A stretch of 64,000 bases of DNA from Arthrobacter alpinus. Lineage in GTDB: Bacteria > Actinomycetota > Actinomycetes > Actinomycetales > Micrococcaceae. The translations under genes and the position numbers were made by a program. Shown here piece by piece: positions 1-8,076 of the stretch (its first letter is position 1; each line of letters opens with the position of its first letter). A model generated the notes under the pieces. It was given only the letters and a program-made list of their open reading frames with translations. It did not search any database and was not told the origin of the DNA. The stretch covers positions 930,001 to 994,000 of the forward strand of contig NZ_FNTV01000001.1 in NCBI RefSeq assembly GCF_900105965.1. Reading direction: 5' to 3'.

Positions 1-598
1 CGGTCACCTTGTCGGTGGAAACCTCGCCCTTGTCGGTGAGGAAATTTGCATGATTCAGGTTCTCGATCAAAGCGCCCAGCGCGTCGGCCGGGATCCGGCC
101 AGCTGCAACAGCTTTGATCTCGGCGCCAACGAGGCGGGGAGCGGACTCGCGGCGAGCTTCGGCGCGACCTTCTTCGCGGGCCTTCTCGATGGCCTTCACG
201 TCGTCGGGCTTCTTCGCGTCGAGAGCCTGCTGATGTGCGGCAGCGTCGGCCTGCAACTTCGCCAGACCATCGGGAGTCACATCGCCGTAAGCCTTGTTGC
301 GGTCCTCATGCTTGCGCGCCTGGTGCTTCCAGTACGCGGTCTGCTCGGCGGGCTCCATGTCCTTCACAGCCGTGTTGGCCGGAAACTCGGGATTAGAAGC
401 TCCTGCGGCACCCACACCGCCCTCTCCGCCAGCCGCAGCACCTTCGCCGCCATCGGCTCCCGCAGCGGCGCCACCCTCGGCAGGCGCGGCGCTCATCGTC
501 GCGTCCCCGAACTGGGCCCGGTTGTGAGCGAACAGGGCAGCGAGACCGCCTGGTGCGTTCAGATCAATGCCGTGCGAGGAACGAATATTCTTGGACAT
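1..598 (-). CDS. Phage scaffold-like protein (partial, runs off left edge)
   Basis: The first 199 residues are present and the reading frame is open to the window edge, so the gene continues to the left. The start is ATG at 598, preceded by AAGGAG about seven bases upstream. Residues 1-30 are basic and polar. Residues 36-70 are low-complexity Ala/Gly/Glu. From about residue 75 a charged, probably helical coiled region runs on (KHQARKHEDRNKAYGD, then KAIEKAREEGRAEARRE). This layout is typical of capsid scaffold or DUF4355-like head assembly proteins, which sit between the portal/MuF genes and the major capsid gene. The position here, just downstream of portal and MuF, fits. Assignment rests on composition and synteny rather than a strong motif. 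Confidence 0.72.
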   Translation of the reverse strand, partial: MSKNIRSSHGIDLNAPGGLAALFAHNRAQFGDATMSAAPAEGGAAAGADGGEGAAAGGEGGVGAAGASNPEFPANTAVKDMEPAEQTAYWKHQARKHEDRNKAYGDVTPDGLAKLQADAAAHQQALDAKKPDDVKAIEKAREEGRAEARRESAPRLVGAEIKAVAAGRIPADALGALIENLNHANFLTDKGEVSTDKVT

Positions 599-621
599 GT
601 TGTCTCCTTGACAGGGGTACG

Positions 622-646
622 AAAAAGGCCCCCATGCCGGGAGCCT
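622..646 (-). terminator. Intrinsic terminator-like hairpin between MuF and scaffold genes
   Basis: On the minus strand, GGCTCCC-GGCAT-GGGGGCC forms a seven-pair stem (one G-U pair) followed by TTTTT. It lies in the 60-base gap between the MuF-like gene and the scaffold gene. It could act as a partial terminator that lowers downstream read-through. It contains a 15-mer that recurs near 5161. Confidence 0.5.
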
Positions 647-658
647 CAAGAAAGTTGA

Positions 659-1456
659 TTAGGGAATGTCAGTTGGTCCGCGGAAGGAATCTCCCTCTCG
701 ACCAAGAACAGGGCCAATCTCGCCATGCTCGTTGATCACATACCGCGTGTTGATAAGGTCTTTGGCGGCCGTTGACCCCGCATCGTCGTACAGGCGATCA
801 AGATCCTCCCGGTTCACAGCCACACCCGGATCCTTGCCGTTCTTGATTGGCAAGACTCCACAACCACAGCCACCATGAATAGGTAGAAGATCGCCGCGGA
901 AGTACATGCGGTCAGATGCAGCGATACACATCCCGCACGTACCGGACACGGCCCGCTCAGGACGGATAATGCGCCGGTACCCGTCCACCCGGTTCTTGAC
1001 CATGAAGTTCTTGGACTGGGCCCGGAACGCAAGATCAAGATCCGTCTTGGCCATGCTCGTGGCACGAGAAAGGACCGCCTGCTTGATTAGCGCCGGCGCC
1101 GCACCGATCGATGCCTGAAAGCGGTACTGATCAGCCAGACGCCCATAAGCGCCCGCATGCGTGACACCTTGCCGAAGCGTCGCCGGATCAATAGGCCCAG
1201 ATGGACGCACAGAACCAACGAACACCTCAGAAGCGACCCTTTGCAAGTACGCCTCGGTCACGTTCGCTGTCTGCCGCTGAGCCGCCTCCACGACCGTCAC
1301 AATCTGATTGGTCATGGCCGTGATCGCGTCATGGTCATACCAGCCATCGAAACCCTTCACCAGAGATTCAACGGCAGCAGCCGCCCGCAAAGACAGCTGC
1401 TGCCTCGTCACGGAATGAGCATCGATTAGCTTATTGATCCTCGGATCGGCGGCCAC
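659..1456 (-). CDS. MuF-like minor capsid protein
   Basis: 265 residues. The C-terminal part (about residues 165-210) carries CGMC, ASDRMYFRG and HGGCGCGV. This spaced Cys/His pattern is seen in Mu gpF-like minor head proteins at the end of the MuF domain (the usual form is H-x-N/G-C-x-C). The N-terminal 150 residues are helical and Ala-rich. MuF proteins are minor virion components made next to the portal and are often ejected with or attached to it. The GTG start overlaps the portal stop by one base (TAGTG), so translation is probably coupled to the portal. No toxin domain is fused at the C-terminus, as happens in some MuF proteins. Confidence 0.75.
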   Translation of the reverse strand: MAADPRINKLIDAHSVTRQQLSLRAAAAVESLVKGFDGWYDHDAITAMTNQIVTVVEAAQRQTANVTEAYLQRVASEVFVGSVRPSGPIDPATLRQGVTHAGAYGRLADQYRFQASIGAAPALIKQAVLSRATSMAKTDLDLAFRAQSKNFMVKNRVDGYRRIIRPERAVSGTCGMCIAASDRMYFRGDLLPIHGGCGCGVLPIKNGKDPGVAVNREDLDRLYDDAGSTAAKDLINTRYVINEHGEIGPVLGREGDSFRGPTDIP

Positions 1457-2991
1457 TAGAACGCCGCCTCAGTCTTCCAAGTAACCGGCCCGCCTGGACG
1501 GAACGTCAGACCCTCAAGGCCAGCAAGGCGCGCCGCATCCTCAGGAGTAGCGCCGGCACGAATCAACGTACCCATCGCATCAGCCTTGGCAGACAACGCC
1601 TCGGCTGCCTCAATCGGCGTCAGCCCCTCATCAGCATTCGGAACAAGCATCGCCTGATCCATCCGTGCCGACTTCATCTGGTCGATCTGTTCCGGCGTCT
1701 TCTGCAGAACGTCAGCCCAAATTGACTCTTCCGGCTCACCGGAAGCGGCAGCCTTGGAAGCAGCATCGTACTTCTCAGAAATACTGTGCCGCTCGATGGG
1801 GAACCATCCAACCTCGATGGTTGACTTATCTGAACGCTTCTCATCCCCAGCGAAAAGGAACGCATAGCTGAACGTTTGAGCCAATCCTGCAGTCGCCCGA
1901 GTCTGCAAATCCTCACAGCGGAAAACTAGCCCATCCGCCGACGCCTTAGCGCCCTCAGCTGACTGATTATCCGGCGCAAGAATGGAAATCGGGGTACGCG
2001 TCACTGCAGCCAAATGCACAACGTCGTCATGGATACCCGACAAGATCCCTTGAAGGTCAACTTGACCTGACTCCCACAGCTTCGCCGTCAGCGGCAACTT
2101 CCAAACACTGCCCGGATCAGCAGAAAGGATAGCGTCATAATCAATGACGTTGCCCTCTTCGTCCTTCTCCGGCATGTCTTTGTCATCAACGAACACGGCA
2201 CGCTGTCGGAATGCTTGCATCGTCGCAATGACCATGCGCTGCAGCAGCATGTGGTTGATACGGTCCAGGACATCAATGTGGGTCTCAAATGCACCAATGC
2301 CACGCCGGTTCCGGTAGCGAACAACCGGGACGACGTTGCCGGGGATGACCTCGCCAGACTCCCCGCCAGATTCTTCATCCCAAGACCAAGACTCAGGATC
2401 AAATGCCGGGGAACTATCCGCGCTTTCATTGTCAACAAATGCCACGTATCGGACGCCCGGGAGGAACAAGTACGCATAGTCACGGGCGGCCTCAGGATCA
2501 TGGAACATCTTGATCGCGCCGCGCACCTCGGACTGTCGCGCCGGGTTGTGAATAGTCACAACCTGTCGGGGGTCCTCACCCGTGATGACCGGCTTCTTTA
2601 GATCATCGTCATACCCGGTGATCGTGTACGCATCGCCAAGGGCCAGCATGTTCTCAAGGACGTCAGCGAACTCAACATCAAGCCCGTTGTCTTTCCATAC
2701 CTGCCATGCCGCGGCGTCACCCTTCGCCGAGTTATCGGCCGAGGTCCTGATACTGCGGACCGTGCAGCGCTCACGGACAGAACCCACAATCAGCTCAGCA
2801 AAGTTCGTCCGAGCTTTCTTCTGGAAAGACTGATAGGCGCTCTTGGCAGCGTCGGCACCCTCAGGCAACGGCGGGTCCCCATCGTGATACTTCGCAAGCG
2901 TCGCCAAACGCTCCTGCCGGCCAGCCAGCTTCTCAGCCAGCTTCACCATCCACCACCCTGGGGAATCTTTCTCATCAACCTTGATCGACAT
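1456..2991 (-). CDS. Phage portal protein (SPP1 gp6-like)
   Basis: 511 residues, the usual size for SPP1-type portals, which form the dodecameric ring through which DNA enters and leaves the capsid. The N-terminal segment (LAEKLAGRQERLATLAKYHDGDPPLPEG) matches the typical actinophage portal opening. The central part has the wing/stem pattern, including RYRNRRGIGAFETHIDVLDRINHML and LAAVTRTPISILAPDNQSAEGAKAS, a strongly portal-like stretch. The start is ATG at 2991 with AAGGGGG upstream. The gene lies 18 bases after the large terminase and overlaps the MuF gene, giving the canonical terminase-portal-MuF order. Confidence 0.92.
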   Translation of the reverse strand: MSIKVDEKDSPGWWMVKLAEKLAGRQERLATLAKYHDGDPPLPEGADAAKSAYQSFQKKARTNFAELIVGSVRERCTVRSIRTSADNSAKGDAAAWQVWKDNGLDVEFADVLENMLALGDAYTITGYDDDLKKPVITGEDPRQVVTIHNPARQSEVRGAIKMFHDPEAARDYAYLFLPGVRYVAFVDNESADSSPAFDPESWSWDEESGGESGEVIPGNVVPVVRYRNRRGIGAFETHIDVLDRINHMLLQRMVIATMQAFRQRAVFVDDKDMPEKDEEGNVIDYDAILSADPGSVWKLPLTAKLWESGQVDLQGILSGIHDDVVHLAAVTRTPISILAPDNQSAEGAKASADGLVFRCEDLQTRATAGLAQTFSYAFLFAGDEKRSDKSTIEVGWFPIERHSISEKYDAASKAAASGEPEESIWADVLQKTPEQIDQMKSARMDQAMLVPNADEGLTPIEAAEALSAKADAMGTLIRAGATPEDAARLAGLEGLTFRPGGPVTWKTEAAF

Positions 2992-3009
2992 CAGAACCCC
3001 CTTACAGGA

Positions 3010-4641
3010 CTAGCGGATCTTACGAATACGAGACGGCGGGCGCTTGCGTGAAGTGACGCCAGCCTTGCGAGCGTCAAGGCAAGCAGCCCACGACAGGACA
3101 GCGGCCATAGCGCCATCGAACTTCTTTTCCTTCTCCTGCTTGTCCAGAATGAACAGCGGCTTCCCATCGTCATCAAGAATCCTCAAATCCTTTCGACCAG
3201 CGTTGCCAACATGGCGGATCAGATCCGCGTTTCCATTGTGATGAACTGATACAGAGTCGATAGCTTCAATGAACGCCCGCACCGCATAGGCGGTAATCTT
3301 CGTGCGGTTCGTCCACCATTCCTCAATGACATCCGGCCACTTCGCCGCCCAGTCACCCATGGTTTCCACCCAGTGCGGCGGATCCCCATACAGCTTCCAA
3401 ACGTCAAAGCGCTTCATGATGTCTTCAAGGGTCGAATTGACTTCCTCAACCGGAACTTCCCAGTCATCTTCGTCAGCCGGCCAGTCCGCAGGCTTCTCCC
3501 ACAGATAAAGCTCCTGGATGCCCGTAAGAACCTCAGTGACCACGAACGCGGTGGAGTCCTTAAACCTGGCCCCATCGAACCCGACAGTGACAAACGCACC
3601 ATCAGGAATCCTCTGCGGAACCAGCAACGCCTCATAGCGCACGACGTCGAACGCCTGCGAGCTGGACTTAGTCCAACGGTTCAGCCACACACGCTCCAAA
3701 TACGAACGGTCAGCGCCACGCCGGTCCCACTGCTTAGCGATGCCACGGAACTGCCCGGGACCATACTCACCAACCGGCCCCGTAGCCTCCGACACAGCCG
3801 CAATTCGGCCCTCCATCGTCAGCAAGTCATGATGCTTGCCAGCCTCACGGTGGAAGTAGAACAGATCCGGATCGGCAACCTCGCCACGCTCAATAGCCTC
3901 AGCCTCACGGTGAGTCTTCTCAGCAACCGAACCCTGCCCAGGCTGACCCGCCGTCGTCGTCTCCAACGACCACGGATCATCCAAAGGACGCTTCTCAAGG
4001 TTCGCCATCATCGTCTCGTGAGCATTCACAAGAGACGGCAAATACATGCGGTGAGTCTCATCGAAGTGCTGGAACGTTGTACGGGCACCATCACGGGCGT
4101 TAGGAGAGCCAGCCATCGGGACAGCTTTACCGTCCGCACGGCCACGATCATTCAGACGGATAATCCGGTCAAGGCCAGCGTCGAAAAGATCGGCGTCCGG
4201 CCCCTCCTGAACAACAACCATCAGAGCGCCATACGCGAGCTCCGCAACCTGCCCCTCAGTGAAAGCCACCATCGGGATATACGGGTCACGCACAGGGCGC
4301 CCCACAGGGTTGCCATAAGCGTCAAAGCCATCGCAGCGGACAGGCCCCTCAGGGTGCAGCTCAGCAAAAGCAATCCAAGCCGCCCACTCCGTCTTAGCCG
4401 TACCCTTACGCCACGACAAACCCCCGCGCTTATACCGACGCCTCCCAGCCAACTCATGGCCCTGCGGAAACACCTCGTAGAGAGAATAAATAGCTGCACG
4501 CTTCTCAGCGTCCAACTCAGCCGGCAACCCCTTCAAAGAACCCGGACCATACACGGCCCGATCCTCAATGAAGTCACAAACAAGCTGCCCCAAAGTCGGG
4601 TAAGGAACCTCATCCAGTGGGGGTACTATCAGCACACCCAA
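3010..4641 (-). CDS. Terminase large subunit
   Basis: 543 residues. The ATPase domain (residues 1-270) has an actinophage-type Walker A variant, WRKGTAKTEWAAW, at about residue 77, and a Walker B, FQHFDETHRM, near residue 190. The C-terminal RNase H-like nuclease domain shows its acidic residues in GFDGARFKDSTA, YGDPPHW and KKFDGAMAAVLSW. The enzyme powers DNA packaging and cuts concatemers. The start is taken as TTG at 4641, and a GTG two codons in is an alternative. It follows the small subunit by nine bases and precedes portal. It is intact over its full length. Confidence 0.93.
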   Translation of the reverse strand: MGVLIVPPLDEVPYPTLGQLVCDFIEDRAVYGPGSLKGLPAELDAEKRAAIYSLYEVFPQGHELAGRRRYKRGGLSWRKGTAKTEWAAWIAFAELHPEGPVRCDGFDAYGNPVGRPVRDPYIPMVAFTEGQVAELAYGALMVVVQEGPDADLFDAGLDRIIRLNDRGRADGKAVPMAGSPNARDGARTTFQHFDETHRMYLPSLVNAHETMMANLEKRPLDDPWSLETTTAGQPGQGSVAEKTHREAEAIERGEVADPDLFYFHREAGKHHDLLTMEGRIAAVSEATGPVGEYGPGQFRGIAKQWDRRGADRSYLERVWLNRWTKSSSQAFDVVRYEALLVPQRIPDGAFVTVGFDGARFKDSTAFVVTEVLTGIQELYLWEKPADWPADEDDWEVPVEEVNSTLEDIMKRFDVWKLYGDPPHWVETMGDWAAKWPDVIEEWWTNRTKITAYAVRAFIEAIDSVSVHHNGNADLIRHVGNAGRKDLRILDDDGKPLFILDKQEKEKKFDGAMAAVLSWAACLDARKAGVTSRKRPPSRIRKIR

Positions 4642-4650
4642 CCGGGCGGC

Positions 4651-5130
4651 CTAAACTACGGCGCGAAGAACACTACGCGGGTCAGCATCAGGGGCAGGCT
4701 GCTTAGAGCCAGCGCGAGAAGCGCGAGCACGCCCGCGGTCCTCTGCCTCGTCAGCCGCGGCGAACTGGATCTTTAGACGGGCGCGATCCTCAGGGGTCGC
4801 GCCAAACTTAGCAACGCGCAGTCGAAGCTCACCAGCGAGCTTTGTGTCACCGCCCCAGTACTTCGCATGCAGCAGCGCGGTGTCCATCAGCTCCGACCAG
4901 TCAGTAGAGGTGAATTCTGCTGAGAGTGGGGAATTCGCCCACATGCTCCACCACGTACGAGTGATCGCTGGCCAATCAAATGACTGGTAAGTTACCTCAC
5001 CATCAACATCCATCCGGACATCGAATTCCGGGAGCTCAGGTTGATCCATCGGATCAGCGGCAATGATCCGCATGCCACCATTACCACCGCGTACGGCACG
5101 CCCAGTTGGGGCAGGTCCATGTCCAGCCAT
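4651..5130 (-). CDS. Terminase small subunit
   Basis: 159 residues. It opens with MAGHGPAPTGRAVRGGN, the characteristic start of actinophage small terminases of the P27-like family. A helical centre follows (WWSMWANSPLSAEFTSTDWSELMDTALLHAKYWGGD) and a basic tail. Small terminases bind the packaging site and recruit the large subunit. ATG at 5130 is preceded by AAGGGGG at good spacing. It sits immediately upstream of the large subunit, as expected. Confidence 0.88.
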   Translation of the reverse strand: MAGHGPAPTGRAVRGGNGGMRIIAADPMDQPELPEFDVRMDVDGEVTYQSFDWPAITRTWWSMWANSPLSAEFTSTDWSELMDTALLHAKYWGGDTKLAGELRLRVAKFGATPEDRARLKIQFAAADEAEDRGRARASRAGSKQPAPDADPRSVLRAVV

Positions 5131-5160
5131 AGCTAACCCCCTTGTCGGGAACGAATGAAC

Positions 5161-5175
5161 GCCCCCATGCCGGGA
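5161..5175 (-). repeat. 15-bp direct repeat copy 30 bases before a phage start codon
   Basis: GCCCCCATGCCGGGA (plus strand) occurs here and at 628-642. In each case it lies 30-31 bases upstream of the start codon of a leftward gene (small terminase and scaffold). Similarity between the two copies extends towards the ribosome-binding site (TTCGT, then CCC, then CAAGG). This resembles the idea of start-associated sequences in some actinophages, but only two copies are in the window. Confidence 0.5.
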
Positions 5176-5178
5176 ACG

Positions 5179-5757
5179 CTAGGTGATAGAGACGCCAATC
5201 TTGTGCGCCGGAAGATTCAGAGGCAGCAGGGCCGCCGTCGTGCCAGCCACCGGCGTTCCGAGTGCGACATACCGGCCGGTTGAGTAGAACTCGACGTTCC
5301 GTCCGTCGCGGATCTTCCGACCTCGGCCAGCAGCCAGCAAACCCCAGATATGGACGCCTTCACCGGACTGGGAAACCTCCGCGAACGTTCCCGGATTGGC
5401 AGCCAGGATCTCGGCGGCCCACGGAAGAATCACGCCGTCAACAATCGCATGATCAAGATCAATCACGCCGATGCCGTCGCCATTCAGTACGAACCCAAGA
5501 CCAACGCCCGCAGACGATGCCACAGCATCCTCGTAGGTTGCCCATGTGCGGGAGTTGGTGGAGCTCCCAGCAGTACCGGAGATCGTCAACGGACGCTTAT
5601 CATCGGCGCGCCGAACCCAACGAGCGCGAGAGGTCATCTCAACAGGATGTGCCGGACGCCGAGAAACACGCTTCCGACACCGAGCCGAACACGTCACCGC
5701 ACCAGCCCGCCTAAGGTTGATCGGCTCCCCACACCCTGCGCACGTCCTTGATCCCAT
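5179..5757 (-). CDS. Zinc-finger plus single-domain prim-pol (bifunctional DNA primase/polymerase N-terminal family)
   Basis: 192 residues. An N-terminal zinc finger (CAGC at residues 7-10 and CSARC at 22-26) is followed by a compact archaeo-eukaryotic-primase-like domain. Visible catalytic motifs are VIDLDHA (the acidic DxD-type pair, about residue 100) and SQSGEGVHIWG (the sGxGxH motif, about residue 130). The downstream helicase that follows the prim-pol domain in large plasmid or phage primases is absent. It may prime replication together with the prophage DnaB-like helicase, but it is placed beside the terminase genes, as in many actinophages. The start is ATG at 5757. Confidence 0.82.
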   Translation of the reverse strand: MGSRTCAGCGEPINLRRAGAVTCSARCRKRVSRRPAHPVEMTSRARWVRRADDKRPLTISGTAGSSTNSRTWATYEDAVASSAGVGLGFVLNGDGIGVIDLDHAIVDGVILPWAAEILAANPGTFAEVSQSGEGVHIWGLLAAGRGRKIRDGRNVEFYSTGRYVALGTPVAGTTAALLPLNLPAHKIGVSIT

Positions 5758-6038
5758 ACCTCTATCTTACCGCAATGTCACACATAAACCCAGTAAATAG
5801 GCGGAAGTTGACGAGGTCGAAAATTGGTGTCCGGCTCAAAAGGCCCAAATTCGCAGCGGGTCAAATATGGGTCCAACTGGCCATTTAGGCCATCTGGAAG
5901 CATCCAGGCGGCTCATGAGGAAGGGCCAAAAGGCGTCGGCCCGAAAACCCCAGACTCAGCGGGAAAATAATGTGCAGACCCCTTAGGGGCTCCAACGGTA
6001 ACCCGGGGAGGGGGATTGCCCCCCGGGTATTTTTTCGC
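5758..6038. other. Non-coding packaging-side region, candidate cos region
   Basis: This 281-base gap lies between the HNH gene and the prim-pol/terminase genes. It contains no convincing gene. It holds a short palindrome (CCCCTTAGGGG near 5979), several G-rich and C-rich runs and the hairpin at 6001-6035. In phages with an HNH nuclease beside the terminase, the cohesive-end site is commonly close to these genes. Calling it cos is inference from that position. Confidence 0.35.
6001..6035 (+). terminator. GC-rich hairpin followed by a T run
   Basis: ACCCGGGG and CCCCGGGT pair across a G-rich loop, followed by ATTTTTTC on the plus strand. By shape it is a rightward intrinsic terminator. No rightward gene ends just before it, so it may block stray rightward transcription into the HNH gene or be part of the packaging site. 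Confidence 0.5.
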
Positions 6039-6410
6039 TCATACCCACCCTCGTTGGCGGTCGGCATGTGCTTGGCGTACTTTGACTGCCCGATTTCGTC
6101 CGTCGCCAATGGTCTTTTGGCGGTGGTGCGGGGCACATAACCATTGGAGGTTGTGTTGAGTGTGGTCGTCGCCTTCTGTGATGTGGTCGCAGTCTGTGCC
6201 TGGCACAGTGCATCGCACGCCAAGGGTTACCCATTGGCATTGTCCGTTGGCGATCATGGCGGTTGCTTGGCGTAGTTGTTCCCAGTTGGCTGGCAGTCTT
6301 TCCTTGCGGTCTGAGCCTTTCCATTGTGGTGTGTGATCGACGCAGAAGGTGCGGCCGGTTACTCGTTCTTCGCACCGTAGCTCTCCGCATTTCTTGGGGG
6401 CGCGTGGCAT
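6039..6410 (-). CDS. HNH endonuclease (packaging-associated)
   Basis: 123 residues. The N-terminus holds CGELRCEERV and FCVDH, likely zinc-binding. The C-terminal HNH core reads CTVPGTDCDHITEGDDHTQHNLQWLCAPHHRQKT, with DH, N and HH as the metal and catalytic positions. HNH proteins beside terminase genes are needed for cohesive-end cleavage in several long-tailed phages. The position here, before the prim-pol and small terminase on the same strand, fits that role. The start is ATG at 6410, and its ribosome-binding site lies in the 11-base gap shared with the divergent gene at 6422. Confidence 0.88.
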   Translation of the reverse strand: MPRAPKKCGELRCEERVTGRTFCVDHTPQWKGSDRKERLPANWEQLRQATAMIANGQCQWVTLGVRCTVPGTDCDHITEGDDHTQHNLQWLCAPHHRQKTIGDGRNRAVKVRQAHADRQRGWV

Positions 6411-6421
6411 AGGATCACCTC

Positions 6422-6769
6422 ATGGGTATCAAGGAGTGGGCAGCGAAGGCTCCTGTTGCAACGTTTGGTGAGTTCGTCCTGCGTAAGGATGGTGTTGAGA
6501 AGCTGAAAGGTTTCGGCAGGGAGTCGCAGGGCCTTGATGGTGTGACTGCTTTGGTGGAGTCTGGCGAGGCTTTGGAGTCTCGGGTGACGTTGACCAGGTT
6601 GATTGCTATTGGTCTGTTCGCTTTCGCTGCAAAGAAGAAGACCGGGGGTACCTCGTTTTTGTTGATCGAGGGTCCTGATTTTGCGTGGACGCAGGAAGTG
6701 AAGCGCGGCGATTTTGAGAAGGCCCAAACGTTTGCGGCCGCTGTTCGGATGGCGTCGAAGGTTGCCTAA
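6422..6769 (+). CDS. Small protein of unknown function
   Basis: 115 residues with no family I recognise. The N-terminal half is mixed (EWAAKAPVATFGEFVLRKDGVEKLKGFGRE). The centre has a hydrophobic helix-like stretch (VTLTRLIAIGLFAFAA). The C-terminal half reads like a small beta-sheet domain ending in an amphipathic helix (GGTSFLLIEGPDFAWTQEVKRGDFEKAQTFAAAVRMAS), the sort of pattern seen in short PH-like domains. AGGATCACCTC supplies a ribosome-binding site before ATG. It is the only rightward gene between the HNH nuclease and the leftward accessory genes, which suggests expression independent of the late operon. Confidence 0.65.
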   Translation: MGIKEWAAKAPVATFGEFVLRKDGVEKLKGFGRESQGLDGVTALVESGEALESRVTLTRLIAIGLFAFAAKKKTGGTSFLLIEGPDFAWTQEVKRGDFEKAQTFAAAVRMASKVA

Positions 6770-6850
6770 GTCTTGCCAGCCGCAGCGGTCGGTACCACCA
6801 CTGCGACCAGCGTTGCCCGGGTCTTGCCCAGCCCGGCGCGCTGGGTGGAT

Positions 6851-7141
6851 CTAGAACGCTTCGGCTGCGTAGGCCGCTAGGCCCTTGCTGGTGGCGTTGG
6901 TGCATCCTGATGTGGCGTAGAGGGCGTTGGATACTTCGGGGTCTTCCATGCCTTGGTATTGGCTGATGATGACCCATGCGGTGAGGTGTTTGTTGCTGAC
7001 GTCGTGCTTGTTGTCTTCGTCGTCGTCGTAGCGGCCCCAGGCTTCACGGTCGGTCTCCATTGACCGGTTGAGCTTGTCGATGGCTTCATGGGCTTCTGCT
7101 CGGAGTCTTAGTGACTCGGCGCTCCATTGTTCTTTCGCCAT
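6851..7141 (-). CDS. Small hypothetical phage protein
   Basis: 96 residues from ATG at 7141, which has AGGGAGCGGC just upstream. A longer in-frame reading to 7348 exists, but its extra N-terminus is arginine-rich and unlike a protein start. Residues 1-50 are acidic and helical (AKEQWSAESLRLRAEAHEAIDKLNRSMETDREAWGRYDDDEDN). The C-terminal part (AWVIISQYQGMEDPEVSNALYATSGCTNATSKGLAAYAAEAF) looks like a second small helical unit. Function unknown. Confidence 0.6.
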   Translation of the reverse strand: MAKEQWSAESLRLRAEAHEAIDKLNRSMETDREAWGRYDDDEDNKHDVSNKHLTAWVIISQYQGMEDPEVSNALYATSGCTNATSKGLAAYAAEAF

Positions 7142-7544
7142 GCCGCTCCCTAAGTAAATGTCTCTGCTTATGCTTCCGGTTTGGCTGAGACGGTGGCCGG
7201 TGGTTCGGTCCCTGCATGGAGTAGGCGCGTAGCGTCGCCTCGCTCTTAGGCCGCAGATCAGTGATCCCACCACGATGCCGTACGGCGCCCGGGTTGATCC
7301 TCGGCCGCGCTTTGGGTGACTTGCCCAGTACCGGCCTGCGGTCTCCATGCAGGAAGTGTGTGCGCCGTCGATGAGTTGGGGACGGCGACCCGTTGCGTCA
7401 TGGGGGAACGCACTCGTGGGGCGGCGGGGAACGCGAACCCCGTGCCAGTCGTAACTGTCCGCCCTTGTGCCGCTGTCTCTCGACCAGCGGCGGTGCGCGT
7501 TACCCTGCGCGGGAGATGGCCACCTCAGGCCTATTTCAATTGAG
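7142..7544. other. Accessory intergenic stretch with a spaced inverted repeat
   Basis: No convincing gene. A rightward frame at 7316-7543 is cysteine- and arginine-rich and lacks a ribosome-binding site. An exact 11-bp inverted repeat lies at 7211-7221 (CCTGCATGGAG) and 7343-7353 (CTCCATGCAGG), about 120 bases apart. The first arm lies upstream of the gene starting at 7141. Confidence 0.4.
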
Positions 7545-7967
7545 CTAGAACTTTAGGCCTCCCGCAACATCGTTGATGTTTCGTTTGTGAAGTTGGTCGT
7601 TCGTCTGTGCGTCAGCTATTGAAGCTGCAATTCGATCATGCTGTTCCTTGGCAATTGCGTTAGCCATTTCGACCGCGCCTTTGAGAGTTCCCATGTGGTG
7701 ATCGCGAACCTCTTCCACGGTGGTGCCATTCAGGACGAAACGATATGCGTTACAACTAGCTATGCCAGGCCGGTGCATAGTTGAGAACGATGAAGGGTTG
7801 TCCCAAGCTTGAACCAATGCTCCTTGTTCAAATGGATTTAGGCTTCGTGACAATGAGAACGGAATGGCATACAGGCCGGACCCTCGGGAGCCGTCATTTT
7901 TTGGCTGTGTGACAGATTCAGTGACGATTCCTGTGATCTTGAAGGGCTCATACTCTTTGTTAGTCAT
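7545..7967 (-). CDS. Hypothetical accessory protein
   Basis: 140 residues, unrecognised. It has a lower G+C content than its neighbours (many TTT, AAT and TCA codons), suggesting separate acquisition. The N-terminal half is beta-rich (FKITGIVTESVTQPKNDGSRGSGLYAIPFSLSRSL), then RFVLNGTTVEEVRDHHMGT, then an amphipathic helix (AVEMANAIAKEQHDRIAASIADAQTND). The start is ATG at 7967 next to AT-rich sequence. It is separated from genes on both sides, consistent with a stand-alone prophage accessory gene. Confidence 0.6.
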   Translation of the reverse strand: MTNKEYEPFKITGIVTESVTQPKNDGSRGSGLYAIPFSLSRSLNPFEQGALVQAWDNPSSFSTMHRPGIASCNAYRFVLNGTTVEEVRDHHMGTLKGAVEMANAIAKEQHDRIAASIADAQTNDQLHKRNINDVAGGLKF

Positions 7968-8076
7968 GTGACTAGTGTCTCAGTCCGAACTGACATTCTT
8001 ATCCACATGCACCTAGTCACTCGTCTGGAGTGTCCGTGTATTGGCGGTCGGTTGGCCATTGGTGGTCCCTCGTTGA

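Noticed and set aside
50..658. 202-codon rightward frame at the left edge
   Set aside because: It is antisense to the scaffold-like gene, which has a better start and a protein-like composition.
3373..4776. 467-codon rightward open frame across the large terminase
   Set aside because: It is antisense to a motif-complete terminase, is Arg/Leu-rich and has no ribosome-binding site.
7316..7543. 75-codon Cys/Arg-rich rightward frame
   Set aside because: No ribosome-binding site and no protein-like pattern.
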